A stretch of DNA of 64,000 nt, taken from contig CM069449.1 in NCBI GenBank assembly GCA_035610835.1, positions 41,771,098 through 41,835,097 on the forward strand, written 5' to 3'. Both the position numbers and the translations under genes were made by a program. Numbering within the stretch: position 1 is the stretch's first letter; every line of letters begins with the position of its first letter. This document shows, piece by piece, positions 10,794 through 22,604 of this stretch. Origin of the DNA: Ophiura sarsii (lineage: Eukaryota > Echinodermata > Ophiuroidea > Amphilepidida > Ophiuridae). The notes below the pieces were generated by a model, which had not been told where the DNA came from, did not search any database, and saw nothing but the letters and a program-made list of their open reading frames with translations.

Positions 10794-12090
10794 ATCGCGT
10801 GGTATTTGGTGTTGACATTTGTCTCCGGGCGGAAAATAATTACCGTAAACGGTCTGCACTCTCTGTGATTTTAGAAGTATCGTTAGTAAGTAAGCTTATT
10901 AGAAAATCACTTTGCTATTTTGTGGAAAAATGGATCGAAAAAGATATCCATTAGCCAGGCATTATATAGGCGGCTACAAGATGGCGACACCCTATTAGAC
11001 ACGTGTTTATTAAATTTATTCGCAATAATATATTCCGTATACCTGACTGATGTAGGCGTAAACCTTTACTCAATGTTGATCGGTTCCCTTTTTACTCAAC
11101 AGTTGTATAGAAACGTACTAAATCCATGTTGAGTCAAATGTTGCTCACCAGTTGAGCCAAATATTTTCTCAACTATTGATTAAATATTTGGACTCAATAT
11201 TGTTTGAGTAACAAAATGCAATAAAACGATTGAGTCAGACTGGAATTTTAGCGAGTCTCAGAATTACATTGCTTAAAACGATTGAGTCAGACTGGAATTT
11301 TAGCGATCATTGCTTTGTGAGATTTGTAGACATGGATGATGATCTGCGAAAAGTGTTAGAGATTGTAGACATGTTGCCATTATTTCAAACAAGCAGAAGT
11401 CCAACATCAATAAAGAAAGTTTAAATATATCCATTAAGCTTACTGCAGTGTGACGATACAGCTAGAAACACTGTAAGCTTGCTGAAGCTAAAAATCTCCC
11501 CCAAATACCCAAATTTACTGGTTGATTGTTAACTCCAGAAGTTCCACATCATGATTTTTGGCAATCTATGCAGTGTTCAACAGCAAAGAAATGCCTAAAG
11601 AAATGACAACTTGTGTCATCAATCACTAACATACGCTAGTCACCAGTCCATGTGTAAAACAAAATGGCAGAATTACAGCCTCGCTTTCATTTCGTATTTG
11701 ACTCAATATACCGAGTTGTCTGAAATTTGACTCATTAATGGATAATATGTGAGTCAAATATGATTCACTCCACGTTGATTAATTAGCTACTCAATTATTC
11801 ACTCGACAAAATGTTTGACTCCGTATAATTTACTCTTTGATAGGCCTATAGGCAAATCACCACAATATTTACTCAATATTGACACAAACATTATTGGTCA
11901 CACTCAGTTGAGTCAAAGTCGCAAATTGATTTACTCATTTTAATTGAGTTATAAGTTACTCATGGGACGAGCACCGTTAAAAGTAGTGTTTTGCTCCGAG
12001 TTGATCAACCATTTACTCATTTTTTACTCAACATGTTCGACTCAGTACATTTTACTCTTGAAAATTAAGAGTGTACTACCACATATGCAT

Positions 12091-12881
12091 GGGCGTAGCC
12101 AGGATGCTTGTTACCAGGGGCACGAAATTGGCATGGGGTCCATTGACCCCGCGGGGTCCCGGTGAACTGTATCAGGGACCTAAAGTAGGCCTACACTTTT
12201 TTCGACAATTACAGTTGACATTTGAGCAGTGGTTTTGTATGCACAGTGGGGTCGAGCCCTCCATTGATCTACAACACCCGTAACATGGTCTCCTAAACTA
12301 ATCTGCTGTATATTGAGTTTACAAAATACAGTAAGCATTACGCTAGTAAGGTATCCAATATCCGCAGTATTTGTTAGTGCGATTTATTTTGTAAATGAGG
12401 AGGGTGCTATTTTACGGAATAAATACGTATGATTAACTGTATTTTGTAAATTGTTCATAATAGCAGATTAGTAAGAGAACCAAGTGTAGCATCATATGAA
12501 CTAATAACGAAAGGAAACAATATACCAACGTTAGGCGAATGAAAAATAAATAAAAAACCCACTTGTTTTGAGGAAGTTATAATATTGCAAACTAACATTA
12601 AGTACTTTACCTTGTTTTGTAGTTATTAACATCACTAAAATACTAAACCCAACATGGTCGATCTCTGAAAGATAAAAATACACAATTCTGAAATCAGTTA
12701 AAGAAAACAATTAGTTTGCTACGTACACCTGCTGAACTGGACTTACCCGTATACTTCCCGAAGTTACATCAATTCAAACACCAGTAGCAGCGTGCCGTCG
12801 ACTTATTTGAATTGCAAATCAAATTGTCAGTTCTCATCCGTCAGAACAGGTGTAAGCGTACGATCAATAGATGAGCATTGA
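12091..12881. other. Gene-free stretch
   Basis: AT-rich sequence following the insertion. GGGACCTAAAGTA near 12175 also occurs near 5350, next to the palindrome array, so this is probably a dispersed repeat. Nothing coding was seen. Confidence 0.5.
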
Positions 12882-13059
12882 CACTTTCCACGCGGCAGGC
12901 AGCTGCTGCAGCCGACATTCCAAAATGTCACAAATTGTTTCAAATATGTCACAATTATTGAATTTCATTACCATATTTGTATGAAATCCTTGTCTATCCT
13001 TCAGATAGACCTTGACATCTGTTTTGTATTTGGTAAAACCAACAGCCGCGTGGAAAGTG
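12882..13059. mobile_element. piggyBac-type MITE, copy 1 (178 bp)
   Basis: Ends are CACTTTCCACGCGGC and its inverse, with TTAA on the right (13060-13063) and a mutated TTGA on the left (12878-12881). Inside, ACATTCCAAAATGTC is shared with the copy at 62896. The TTAA target and CAC-starting termini suggest mobilisation by a piggyBac-like transposase. Confidence 0.8.
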
Positions 13060-13990
13060 TTAAAGGGGCACTAAGAGATGTGTTGGAGGCTGCGCCCTCA
13101 ATTATGATAAAAACTGGGATTTGTATATTTTTATAATTGTATTACATGTATGAACTTACACCTATAAGGATTATTCTTAAACAGCTAAGAAAGTTTAAGC
13201 AATCTCATTGGTTCTCAGGGAAATCGGCGACATCTAGATGAGACAATAGAACACGGGGAGGTGGGGCTTACGTTTTAACAGTGCGCCCGACCTTCACAAC
13301 GCGTGATTTGCTCCATAACGCGCACTTCTGCAGTGCGTCTTTAGCGATTTTCCTGCGTTTATGCCGGCTTACGCATGGTTTACTAATCGCATGTGATTGG
13401 ATGGAATGTTTGTGGGTTATTCGATCCTAGCAGGGGTAAAAGTTGTCAAATGTGGACAATAAAATGTACTTATTTCTTTGATAAATGTCTAAAGTATAAT
13501 TGTTTAAGAATGAGAATAAAGGTATTGTTTTTAGACCGTACCCGTGTTATATTGTCTGGCATAAATGCGTTCGATAGTATTATTTTTTGCGTAGAACATG
13601 CGGCGGAGTTGTTCTACTTAAAATAATACTATCGTCCGCATTTATGTCAGACAATATAACACGGGTACGGTCTAAAAACAATACCTTTATTCTCTAAAGA
13701 AAAATCAGACCCTCTTTGTACAAGAAAACGTCGATTCAAAAATGCTCGTAGAGCCGCAACGAGCATTTTACGTCCGACAGTATCCCCCTGCAGTACGCGT
13801 GATACATAACGCGAACCATATTTGCATAGAGGGCGTTTTTCAATAAATAGCGATGATATTGTTTTAATCAAGTTTTGCTGTGTTTTTGTTAGTAGAAACA
13901 ACAATAATGGCGATGTTTAATGTTCATCTTGAATTCTGAAGTAAATTTTTAAACATTTGAAATTTTCAACACCACTTAATATCCCTTTAA
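13060..13990. other. Repeat-derived stretch with a long hairpin
   Basis: Contains a CpG-richer patch at 13270-13380 and the hairpin at 13513-13695. It ends with CATCTTGAATTCTGAAGTAAA, also present near 3600. No gene was recognised. Confidence 0.5.
13513..13695. repeat. Long hairpin with arms of about 75 bp
   Basis: The left arm from 13513 (AGAATAAAGGTATTGTTTTT) is matched by the right arm ending at 13695, almost base for base, around a loop of about 30 bp. Likely a foldback element or the centre of one. Confidence 0.85.
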
Positions 13991-14226
13991 CACTTTCCAC
14001 GCGGCTATTAGTTTACCATAATTATACAAAACAGATTTTTCAGAATCCTTTCCCAACTTTCAAATGCTATCTCATGAATTACTGAACCGATACTAGACGT
14101 GTTTGTATTTATTTTAATGTTTATCTCATGTGATTCCAAAAATGGTAATACATTTTCAATTACATTTTTGAAACATTTTGTGAAATTTTGGAGTGTCGTC
14201 TGCAGACCCATGCAGCGTGGAAAGTG
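13991..14226. mobile_element. piggyBac-type MITE, copy 2 (236 bp)
   Basis: TTAA at 13987-13990 and 14227-14230 frames CACTTTCCACGCGGC and a one-base-diverged inverse end (GCAGCGTGGAAAGTG). It is the most clearly delimited member of the family. Confidence 0.88.
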
Positions 14227-14230
14227 TTAA

Positions 14231-16833
14231 GACGCTTATTACAGTATTAGCGTATGGCTGACATTCTAATCAGGATATTGTACAAGAGCCGATTAGTTGG
14301 TTGGTTTTCAATTGGTTTTATCTAAAGATTATCCAAACATCGACGATGGAATACGTCATAGCTTCAATGTACTCATTTCTCTTGAACAGACTCCAGGGTG
14401 ATCACTATCCAATTTGTTCATACGCTATTATCTCTAGGGGATTGAGTTGTTAAGTCACCCTGTATGACATCGGAAACTAGAAAAAGAGATATTACACGCC
14501 ACTACGCATTCTTATGGTTCATAACGCCTCAATAAATACTTGACAAGCCATGGAACATTGACAGAGAGCGATGGAGTAAATGGAAACGCATTTATCATTC
14601 TCGCACCATTACAGTACAGAGATAGTCTCCCGGGTGCTTCGGATTCTACGGTTTGAAAATGCACTGCACAAGAATAATTCAATATGGGTTTTCTTAAGGT
14701 AGCAAGATACATGTATATATAATAGCATAGAGTATTAATTGTTTAACCGCCTGGGCACTACCTGTCTTTCGTACAATATTCCCATTGGTCAATTACATGA
14801 TATAATCATTTTGATGACCAATTGCAGTTTTGCTTATTATATTTTATGCTAATATTTTGAAAATTGTAATTATTCTAACGATGTCTCTGATTGGCACAAT
14901 ATTTGACACATTCTAATTTCAACCAATCGGCTGGTAGTTCTCAGGGGGTTAAAGTGCAAACATACGCTCACCTGCAAAGAAACTTTAGGCATAAAGTGCA
15001 AGGGGCACACACACTGCAAAACTCCGGTGTTATTTAACACCATGGGTGTCACTATAGGACCGGACCACTTTACACCGGTCCTATAGTGACACCCATGGTG
15101 TAAATTGACACCCAAGAAAATATAGGTGAAAACAATAAACGCAATGTTCGGTTATATTCTCTACGCGGAAATGGGGTTACCCGACATTTTTAGACATCAA
15201 GTCGCCGCAAAAAGAAATATAGCATGCCAACGACTAATTAAATTCAATTGCCATCAGATCTAATGGATTAGATCAATGTGTATAGCAACTAAGCATTTTT
15301 TATGTACTAATTGATTACGTAAGAATCTGGATTTTATGCCATAGCTATTTGGTTTCAAATATGCTGTATCTGTGCACACCTTGATAATAAAATAGACTAA
15401 ACGGATTTCTGAAAAAGAGGCCAGGATAAGGGATCTTACGGCAAATTTTTGGTACAGTTGGGTACAATGTATAATTTAAGACACTATTAGTTTATTGGTA
15501 ATTTTGATCTTTATCATAACATAACGCAGTTTGTTAGATTTATTTAAACAAACACAACAAATTTCCCCCTTTATAAAATCGGCGAATCCAGCGAGCTGTT
15601 TTCCAACATCCTGCTTCAAATTAATCGCGTTCTTTAGCACACACGCACCTGTCATCGCTGCGTTATATCCATAACGCATACGGCGGCGACTTTGTGTAGG
15701 GCACGCTAACGCGATGACGCGTTGATCATACGCGCTGAAGGTATTATTTTTCGAATGAATAAACCCCCGCCCCAAACTATACACCATTGTCTCTTAATGT
15801 ATGGCGTGACGGCTGAAAATCAGCCAAAAACCATCAAATTGCCTGCTGACATCTCAAACCACACCCACTATATAAGAATTAGAGAATAATTATTGGTTCG
15901 TCGATGTTTTGCTATAGAGGCTCCCTTTAATGCATAGGCTGTACCATATTTTGAGTCGTGAATGGTCGCCGCAGGCGGCCATTCACGCGATATATTTACC
16001 ACAATTTTTTCAACAATTAATTCGTCGGGATCGTTTAAGATTGATTTGAATTAGTACACAGTGACAAACCAACTGATACTGTGCTAAACATCCCCATAAC
16101 AACATCGAACAACCCACATAAAAAATTGTTTACTTTGGCGCAAGAATCACAGAACATGTGATTTGGTGCCTTAGTGATCAGGTAGCCCTAGTGATCAGAT
16201 TTATTCGCGGTATACGATGGATTTTTACTTGAAATTACTGCAATAATTATTTAATCGTCATTCTTATTATTGTTTACAATGGCAACCCATAATATCCATC
16301 AATTTCATTGGTTTTGTTGGATCGTGCTAAAGTAGGTCCTATTCTGGCCTGTGTGCGAACGCAAAAAGAGGGGGACTTGTGTTAGTTGTATTTAATAAAT
16401 ACACGTAAAAATGTTCCTTACTATTACGGCGATGACGCCCCAGCTCGTGGCCCTTTTCGGTAAGTTTTGTCATCTTTTCACTCCTCTTATGGCTAAATTC
16501 AGCCTCACTGAGCTCTACAAATGGTAAATTCAGGGGCGGGTGGATGGCGATCATCACGCCAGCAGCAAATGCTTGCCGCTAAACGACGGACCTTCCCATC
16601 AAATTTCTGATCACTTTATCTGTAAATCATCACACTCCGGTTCTGGTTCTCCTTTCACTGTATTACATCTAGATTCTAGGTCTCCATTTCAAAGTTGCTG
16701 TGGTTTCTTCCATATTCACTTTATTGCAAGTAATTACGAATGTAGCCTAGGCCTATACGAATATTAATATAGCAGACGAAAATAGGCTTTTAGGCACCCT
16801 TTTTATTTGTCCTTCTTTCTTTTACATGTCTTT
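14231..16833. other. Gene-free stretch
   Basis: Holds the hairpin at 15037-15101. A CpG-richer patch occurs at 15640-15740. The plus- and minus-strand frames at 16339-16767 show no domain or splice context that would support a gene. The stretch ends at the assembly gap. Confidence 0.45.
15037..15101. repeat. Perfect 27-bp hairpin with an 11-bp loop
   Basis: The arms 15037-15063 and 15075-15101 are exactly complementary. Each arm itself contains the near-palindrome ACACCATGGGTGT. It is probably the core of a small foldback element. Confidence 0.9.
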
Positions 16834-16933
16834 NNNNNNNNNNNNNNNNNNNNNNNNNNNNNNNNNNNNNNNNNNNNNNNNNNNNNNNNNNNNNNNNNNN
16901 NNNNNNNNNNNNNNNNNNNNNNNNNNNNNNNNN
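16834..16933. other. Assembly gap (100 N)
   Basis: Exactly 100 undetermined bases, the usual placeholder for a scaffold join of unknown length. Reading frames crossing it are meaningless. Confidence 0.99.
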
Positions 16934-18285
16934 TCATTGATTCGAAACGCGATATTACACGTTTGTGCCATACCTATTCTTGGAGAAACACAAAGCACAA
17001 AACAAATAAAACAAAACTGAGTGGAAATAATAAAAGAAATCACGCGAAGGACTTATTTACGGCACCATCCATCTTTTTAAGTCTGTTTAAGTTTTTCGGA
17101 ACTATAATACACACGTTTGACGGATGCCTTTAAATTTCACGCCTATGAACATGTCATAGTTTGAGCAGCTCACGTGGTATTGAAGGTCATGCATTACATT
17201 CATGTAAATGGTAGTATAGTGGCCACGTGTTATTGATTTATAACGGATTAGTTTTAGAATTACGAAACTGTGTCTATATCACTAAAGAAGTCCTCTGCCC
17301 CAAATTCGATAGACATGCTACATGCTTGTATCGATTACATGTACATGTACATGTATGTGTCTCTATAAACTCAATAAGGAATTGTCATCTAGAACCAACA
17401 ATGGCCAAAACCATAAGTAGCAGAACTGAAAAGCAGTGAATTGTAATCAACGTATTGTCTCATTGTACTCCATCCATGCATGTCTTCACAAAAATACTAA
17501 GTCGTTGAGGTTGATTTAAATGTTTGTACTATTTATAAACGATTGTGATAACATTAAAATTAAAATAAAAAATAGTAGAAAGAGAGGAGAAAAAAGGGAA
17601 AACCCACATTAAAGACAAATATAGATTCACTATTTATTCATGGTAAAAACAAAGTTAAGAATTTGATATACACCGTAAATATTTATAAACTTTCCAAAAG
17701 AAGAAGTCTTGAAGTGAGATTCGAACCAGGTATTGTCATCTGAAACCTGCGATCACAATTGCCCTAACTGCCGGCTTAACCAATTGATCTAAACGAGACT
17801 GCTGTTTCAGATACTGTTTTATAACTACATGTATAATTGATGGGTCGGTATAAATGGACGGCCCTCTATCTTATTGGAAATAAATTGATTTAATAGCCAT
17901 CCATTCATTCACCTATTCATTCATTGTGAGACCAGGATTATAGTGGTTTGCATAGTTACTTTCATTTTGTTGCTTAACTTGATCTACCAACCTAATATGC
18001 ATCATCATAATTTGCCCTTAAATCATGATGAAGGAAACGTTTAAGATTACTGTGTGAAACATTTAAAATAAGCCAATGAATACATTTTGCTGTGGTTAAT
18101 TTGTAGTATAAATGTGTTTTAGCTTATAAAAAGGTTGGACTATTAAGATCATTACTTTATACAATCAAATTAATTATGCGCTTGTTTTTTGAAAAATAAC
18201 AATAAAGCTAGTATAATTGAGTAATCATTTTACATTCAAGTTTGCATTAATTTCTATATCACTTGGATTTCAAAAGAAATTGCAA
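16934..18285. other. Gene-free stretch with a tRNA-like relic
   Basis: AT-rich. A short TACATG microsatellite lies at 17335-17357. The tRNA-like segment at 17710-17805 is listed separately. No gene was recognised. Confidence 0.45.
17710..17805 (-). repeat. tRNA-like sequence (SINE head or tRNA relic)
   Basis: On the minus strand an A-box-like TTAGATCAATTGGTTAAG is followed by a clear B box (GGTTCGAATCTC). The spacing is longer than in a plain tRNA, so a long-variable-arm type or a tRNA-derived SINE is more likely than a functional tRNA. I could not fold a convincing acceptor stem. Confidence 0.4.
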
Positions 18286-18299
18286 AAGGTGTAGTTGAG

Positions 18300-18385
18300 A
18301 ATTGATCCACCAACCTCGTGATACTGAAGTTGACGCTTTACCGGGCGCTTTACCAATTGAGCAATTCGTCTGTCCATGAAATTAT
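18300..18385 (-). repeat. Degenerate tRNA-like sequence
   Basis: The minus strand reads TTGCTCAATTGGTAAAGC, close to a tRNA D-arm/A-box, followed by a degraded B-box region (GGTGGATCAATTC). Probably a decayed tRNA-derived repeat. Confidence 0.3.
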
Positions 18386-18540
18386 TTAGAGAGTAATACA
18401 ACTTTATATTATTGAATATCGAATACACTAAACAAATTCGTGCTAATTTCTCTAGATCAATTGAGGGCGCTCATACCTTTTTATCTATTCTCTGCTTATT
18501 AACTATTAGTCAATGGGTGCTTATAGATGAAGTTTAACGG

Positions 18541-18811
18541 TATACATTCCAAGTTGCAGAGCGATACGATTCCTAATTACCTCAAAATCATGGGTTTAGA
18601 GTGAATTTAGACAAAAAAATAAGTTGTCGGATATCCGACAGTTTATTTTCACTCTAAAACCATGATTTTGAAGTAATTAAGAATCGTATCGCCCTGTAAC
18701 TTGGAATGTATGTACGATTTATGATCAGAAATGTAAATCTGCAAGAAAATCTGCTTTCAATTTTTATTTCGATGTTGAGGGCGTTCCCTGGAAAAGATCC
18801 CATAATATACC
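18541..18811. mobile_element. Palindromic MITE family P, copy 1 (left-truncated)
   Basis: Shares GCGATACGATTCCTAAT, ATCAGAAATGTAAATCTGC and a GGAAAAGATC terminus with the copies at 46076 and 53778. The central hairpin is TGTCGGATATCCGACA, a perfect palindrome. The outer part of the left arm is missing. Confidence 0.8.
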
Positions 18812-19074
18812 TCTCTAAATGTAGAATATGGCGGGTGCGATTCCCCTTTACAGTCCCTTGCGCGTGGCAACATGGATAATTGTCCAATAACCTCTATACG
18901 GGAAGACTCGAACCGATTAATATAAATATGTAAATGATCTTAATTTAAATAAAAAGTTCTCGTCATTGAACCGCAAAAGAACTAATATTGGTGTATTTTA
19001 TAAGTACACCGTGAAAAACCACCTTGAAATCGTCCTCTCTTTGTAGTTTACTCTTTGACTGTACTTTCTGCCAC

Positions 19075-19108
19075 CGCGGGACACAGGTTCGATTCCTGGT
19101 GGTCGCAT
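19075..19108 (+). repeat. B-box-like tRNA relic
   Basis: CAGGTTCGATTCCTGG is a good B box/T-arm, and CCACC...GGTGG flanks it. No A box was found at the right distance, so this is probably a fragment. Confidence 0.25.
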
Positions 19109-19118
19109 TATCCTCAAG

Positions 19119-19411
19119 AAGGCTCAAGATAAGCGGGCGCTAGGCGATTTTTACCCCTCGGTCCTCCTGCCATAGCGCCCGGTAATGCTGACAAATAAAC
19201 AACCGAGCGCTGATATTTTGTCCAAACCAGCGCCCGTTGACGATCGGGAAGCTTGCCCAAAACATCGAATTTCGATTTGACAACACGATTTAATAAAAAG
19301 TTAGCTCCCGGTAGACTGAAAGTAGCTCCTGGTTCCCAATAAATCCCATGATCCGGGCGCTACTTTGGAAAAAAAGTAGCTCCTGGTAAAAAACCTGTTA
19401 TCTTGAGCCTT
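19119..19411. mobile_element. Inverted-repeat element with AAGGCTCAAGATAA ends
   Basis: A perfect 14-bp terminal inverted repeat lies at 19119-19132 and 19398-19411. The interior repeats CCCGGTAG/AGCGCCCG-like and TAGCTCCTGGT words in both directions. No coding capacity. Confidence 0.75.
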
Positions 19412-20760
19412 GAATTTATCCTAATATCTCGATTTTAAAAGCTAACTATTATTTATTGGTGTTCTTTTTCAAATCATTGAAAACATGACTTTTTGTTCAT
19501 CATGGTTCAGACAGGTTTGTAACTTTATGTCTGCCATTGTCCTTATTTGGGGGGGGGGGGGGGGGGTAAACTGTCCCTCGAAATGCATGCTGTGAACACG
19601 TGCATATTTAAGAGGTTACAGCCTAAAACTTAAAGCAGGGCATTTGAAATGGGCTTAAAACAGTTTGGTTCAATCATGGTTCAATGGTGGTTGTATTGTC
19701 ACGATTTATACCGGTGCACCGTTGTTATTCTTTGTTCAATTTTATAGGCCTAGATCAGCCCTGCAGGGAGTAAGGGGTAAACATAAATCGGTTTTGCCAA
19801 TCAGGAACAAGCAAGTAGCAGAGTTCAGACACGCGTAGTCAGTTAGGCCTACACTGATGTGTATAGCTCCAAAACTATCACTCCAGTCTTCCGTCCCTCT
19901 TGTTTATTTATTTAGAAACAAATATTAAATAGCCTTTTTAAAAATCAACGAGAAATTCGTAGATGCGGGTCAACATTTCTACGAAGACAACCTAAAGATG
20001 CAGTCCCGGATCCCGTCTTGGATGCAGTCTTATTTTAATATGTTCCTAATTATTGTACACCCAATTGGTGTTATGGTGCAAAACACTGGTTTAAAAGCCC
20101 GTTTAAAGCCTAAAAAGGCTATTTTGAAACTATGTCGCTAGGAAATGTGAGAAGATCGCTCTTGAATCTCGCATGTATAAATGATCCGCGCGTGGTTGCG
20201 TATACCTCTGCTGGAAGGTGGAAATAAAAGTTGAGTTCGTTCGAACAAAAGGGCACTTTTTGTTTTCAAAATGAGCCCAATCTGGGTGCATTATTGGAGA
20301 TTTAGTAACATTGGTTAAATTCTCAAACTCAATATAAATGTCAAAGTCCGTTTCCCCATATAATTAACACGTTTTGTTAATGAGTGGAGTAGGGCATTCC
20401 ACCGTTATGGGATTAAACCTATTATAAATGTCTGCATGGATGCGGGACTTTGGCCTACAATCAATTTCAAGTGTAACACTGTAATCCGGTTAACACTGAT
20501 ATCGATTTTACCGTGAGATTGTGAAGTTGGTAGCAATTTTGTATGGCCATACAGTAATAAAAATAAAATAAGTCTTGGGTTTACTTTTGTTGGTTTTTTA
20601 AGATTATCATTATTATCTACGATTAATTGGTCACTGTCGTAACGAGAGTTTATACCTCCCGAACGCCATCGCCGTTTAGCATTCGGGAGGACCGGTGTTC
20701 GAGTCCTCCCCCGTCAGTGAATGTGCTGCTTATTTTTTGAGTTGAGGTATCTGTTGGTAT
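19412..20760. other. Gene-free stretch
   Basis: Contains a poly-G run at 19549-19566 and a tRNA-like segment at about 20625-20715 (B-box-like GGTGTTCGAGTCCTC and the strong stem CCTCCCGAA/TTCGGGAGG). Nothing coding was seen. Confidence 0.45.
20625..20715 (+). repeat. tRNA-like sequence
   Basis: An A-box-like TTAATTGGTCACTG precedes the stem CCTCCCGAA...TTCGGGAGG and a B-box-like GGTGTTCGAGTCC. The structure is not a canonical cloverleaf; a SINE-derived relic is most likely. Confidence 0.3.
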
Positions 20761-21520
20761 TATAGGTTTTCCCAGTTAGTTTAACACTTTTTTCATTATA
20801 TTTCATATCTCATTAAGTTAGAATTCGTCCCCAAAATCTGACTTACGCATTTTGTTAGATAAATTTCGTCAATGAGCATTATATTTCAAAGTATGACCAT
20901 TTCATTTAATTCATTGGTCATTTCTTTTCGTCAAGGAAGGATTGAATTCGTATCACCTGATGGGTAGCGGGTCTATGCACAAATATAATTCGTCTTTGTT
21001 CATTATTTTTAATACTTTAATCACATATATTCGTCCTACATATTATTGCAGGTTAGATTTGAACCACCGACATGTGTTCTTTTGCCTTGTTGATTCAAAT
21101 CGCGAAATATTCATGAATCATATGAAATAAAAGAAAAAAAGAACGAACAAGAAAGAAAGAAAGAAAGAAAAAAATATATATATATATAAAACGTATAGGC
21201 CTATAGCTGGATTTTACATGCTTCTAGGCAGGACGTTCCACATGGGACGAAATAAAGTGAACTGAATATGAAACTATTTGATCAAAGACGAAATAAATGT
21301 ATACAATAGTAGGTTACCGCTGTATCAGACGAAATGGAAGTGTGTTAGGACGAAATAAAATGAACATTAAATGAAATTCATTGCGCAAAATATGAATATA
21401 CTTGACCAAAGACGAAATTTACTTTAACAAATGCAACCTTCAAAATTTTGGGACGAATTCAAACTTAACGAGATATGAAATATAATGAAAAAAGTGTTAA
21501 ACTAACTGGGAAAACCTATA
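20761..21520. mobile_element. 760-bp element with inverted arms of about 100 bp
   Basis: The arms 20761-20860 and 21420-21520 are inverted copies starting TATAGGTTTTCCCAGTTAG. The interior contains many GACGAAAT words and their complement, and a GAAA/AT simple repeat at 21151-21188. No transposase was seen, so it is a foldback or MITE-like element. Confidence 0.8.
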
Positions 21521-21723
21521 TATACACCGAGTTTTGGTAATCTGCTTTAAAATTATATATTACATAACTTAATGTCAAAACTATGTCTTTTTTTACAGAA
21601 CTTTAGTAATCACTATATTATTTTTGAGGTAATTCAGTGAGAGGTTTTACACACAGAAAGGAGTAATTAAGAGACAAGAGAGAAATAAAAATGGATTATT
21701 CAGTGAGCATTCCGTATGTGTAT

Positions 21724-22604
21724 TAGAATCATGCTTATAGGCCATCATCAATTTCAATAAAGACTTTGTATACATAATTATAGCTCGTTCGTCTGGTATC
21801 CATGCAAGCACAGTCCCTGTAGCCTAGTGGAGTAACCAATCGCCGCGATAGCGAGAGGGACCGGGTTCGAGGCTGTGTATTTTTAAGGTCTTTGTTAATT
21901 TAATTCTCGCCAGTTTGTCCGAGTCTATATATTATTTATTCATTTCAATTACTCGGCTGGTATCATTTGCTTGATCCTCGCGTTTATTTAATTAAGTTTC
22001 GCTCGTCATAGATTCTGCTAGAATCATGCTTATAGGCCATCATCAATTGTTAATATTTACTCATGTATTTCGGCTGCTAGAGGCTTTCAATAAAGACTTT
22101 GTATACATAATAGCTCGTTCGTCTGGTATCCATGTAAGCACAGTCCCTGTAGCCTAGTGGAGTAACCAAACGCCGCGATAGCGAGAGGGACCGGGTTCGA
22201 GGCTGTGTATTTTTAAGGTCTTTGTTAATTTAATTCTCGCCAGTTTGTCCGAGTCTATATATTATTTATTCATTTCAATTACTCGGCTGGTATCATTTGC
22301 TTGATCCTCGCGTTTATTTAATTAAGTTTCGCTCGTCATAGATTCTGCTAGAATCATGCTTATAGGCCATCATCAATTGTTAATATTTACTCATGTATTT
22401 CGGCTGCTAGAGGCTTTCAATAAAGACTTTGTATACATAATAGCTCGTTCGTCTGGTATCCATGTAAGCACAGTCCCTGTAGCCTAGTGGAGTAACCAAA
22501 CGCCGCGATAGCGAGAGGGACCGGGTTCGAGGCTGTGTATTTTTAAGGTCTTTGTTAATTTAATTCTCGCCAGTTTGTCCGAGTCTATATATTATTTATT
22601 CATT
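21724..22604 (+). repeat. Three tandem tRNA-derived units, 330-bp period
   Basis: The phrase CAGTCCCTGTAGCCTAGTGG recurs at 21811, 22141 and 22471, exactly 330 bp apart. Each unit contains an RNA polymerase III A box (TAGCCTAGTGG) and, 43 bp later, a B box (GGGTTCGAGGC), followed by a tail with AATAAA (TTCAATAAAGACTTTG). The first unit has about 35 bp deleted in its tail region and the last is cut at 22604. The units are nearly identical, so the tandem expansion is recent. This is a tRNA-derived SINE multiplied as a satellite, immediately next to the giant foldback. Confidence 0.8.

Larger units (their letters stand above)
9165..12073. mobile_element. 2.9-kb TA-flanked element with CACTCTTAA termini
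   Basis: The ends are perfect inverted repeats: CACTCTTAA at 9165-9173 and TTAAGAGTG at 12065-12073, each flanked by TA (9163-9164, 12074-12075). The uninterrupted relative at 4.84 kb confirms the boundaries and the TA duplication. The interior is studded with GAGTCAA/TTGACTC and GAGTAAA/TTTACTC words in both directions, and a block of about 32 bp around ATTGAGTCAGACTGG is duplicated at 11226 and 11278. There is no transposase, so it is non-autonomous. It was later hit by a LINE fragment (9710-10793). Confidence 0.8.

Noticed and set aside
16807..17133. Frames crossing the N run
   Set aside because: They include about 34 undefined codons from the assembly gap.
17710..20715. Functional tRNA genes
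   Set aside because: A and B boxes are recognisable, but spacing or acceptor stems do not give a clean cloverleaf; tRNA-derived repeats are more likely.
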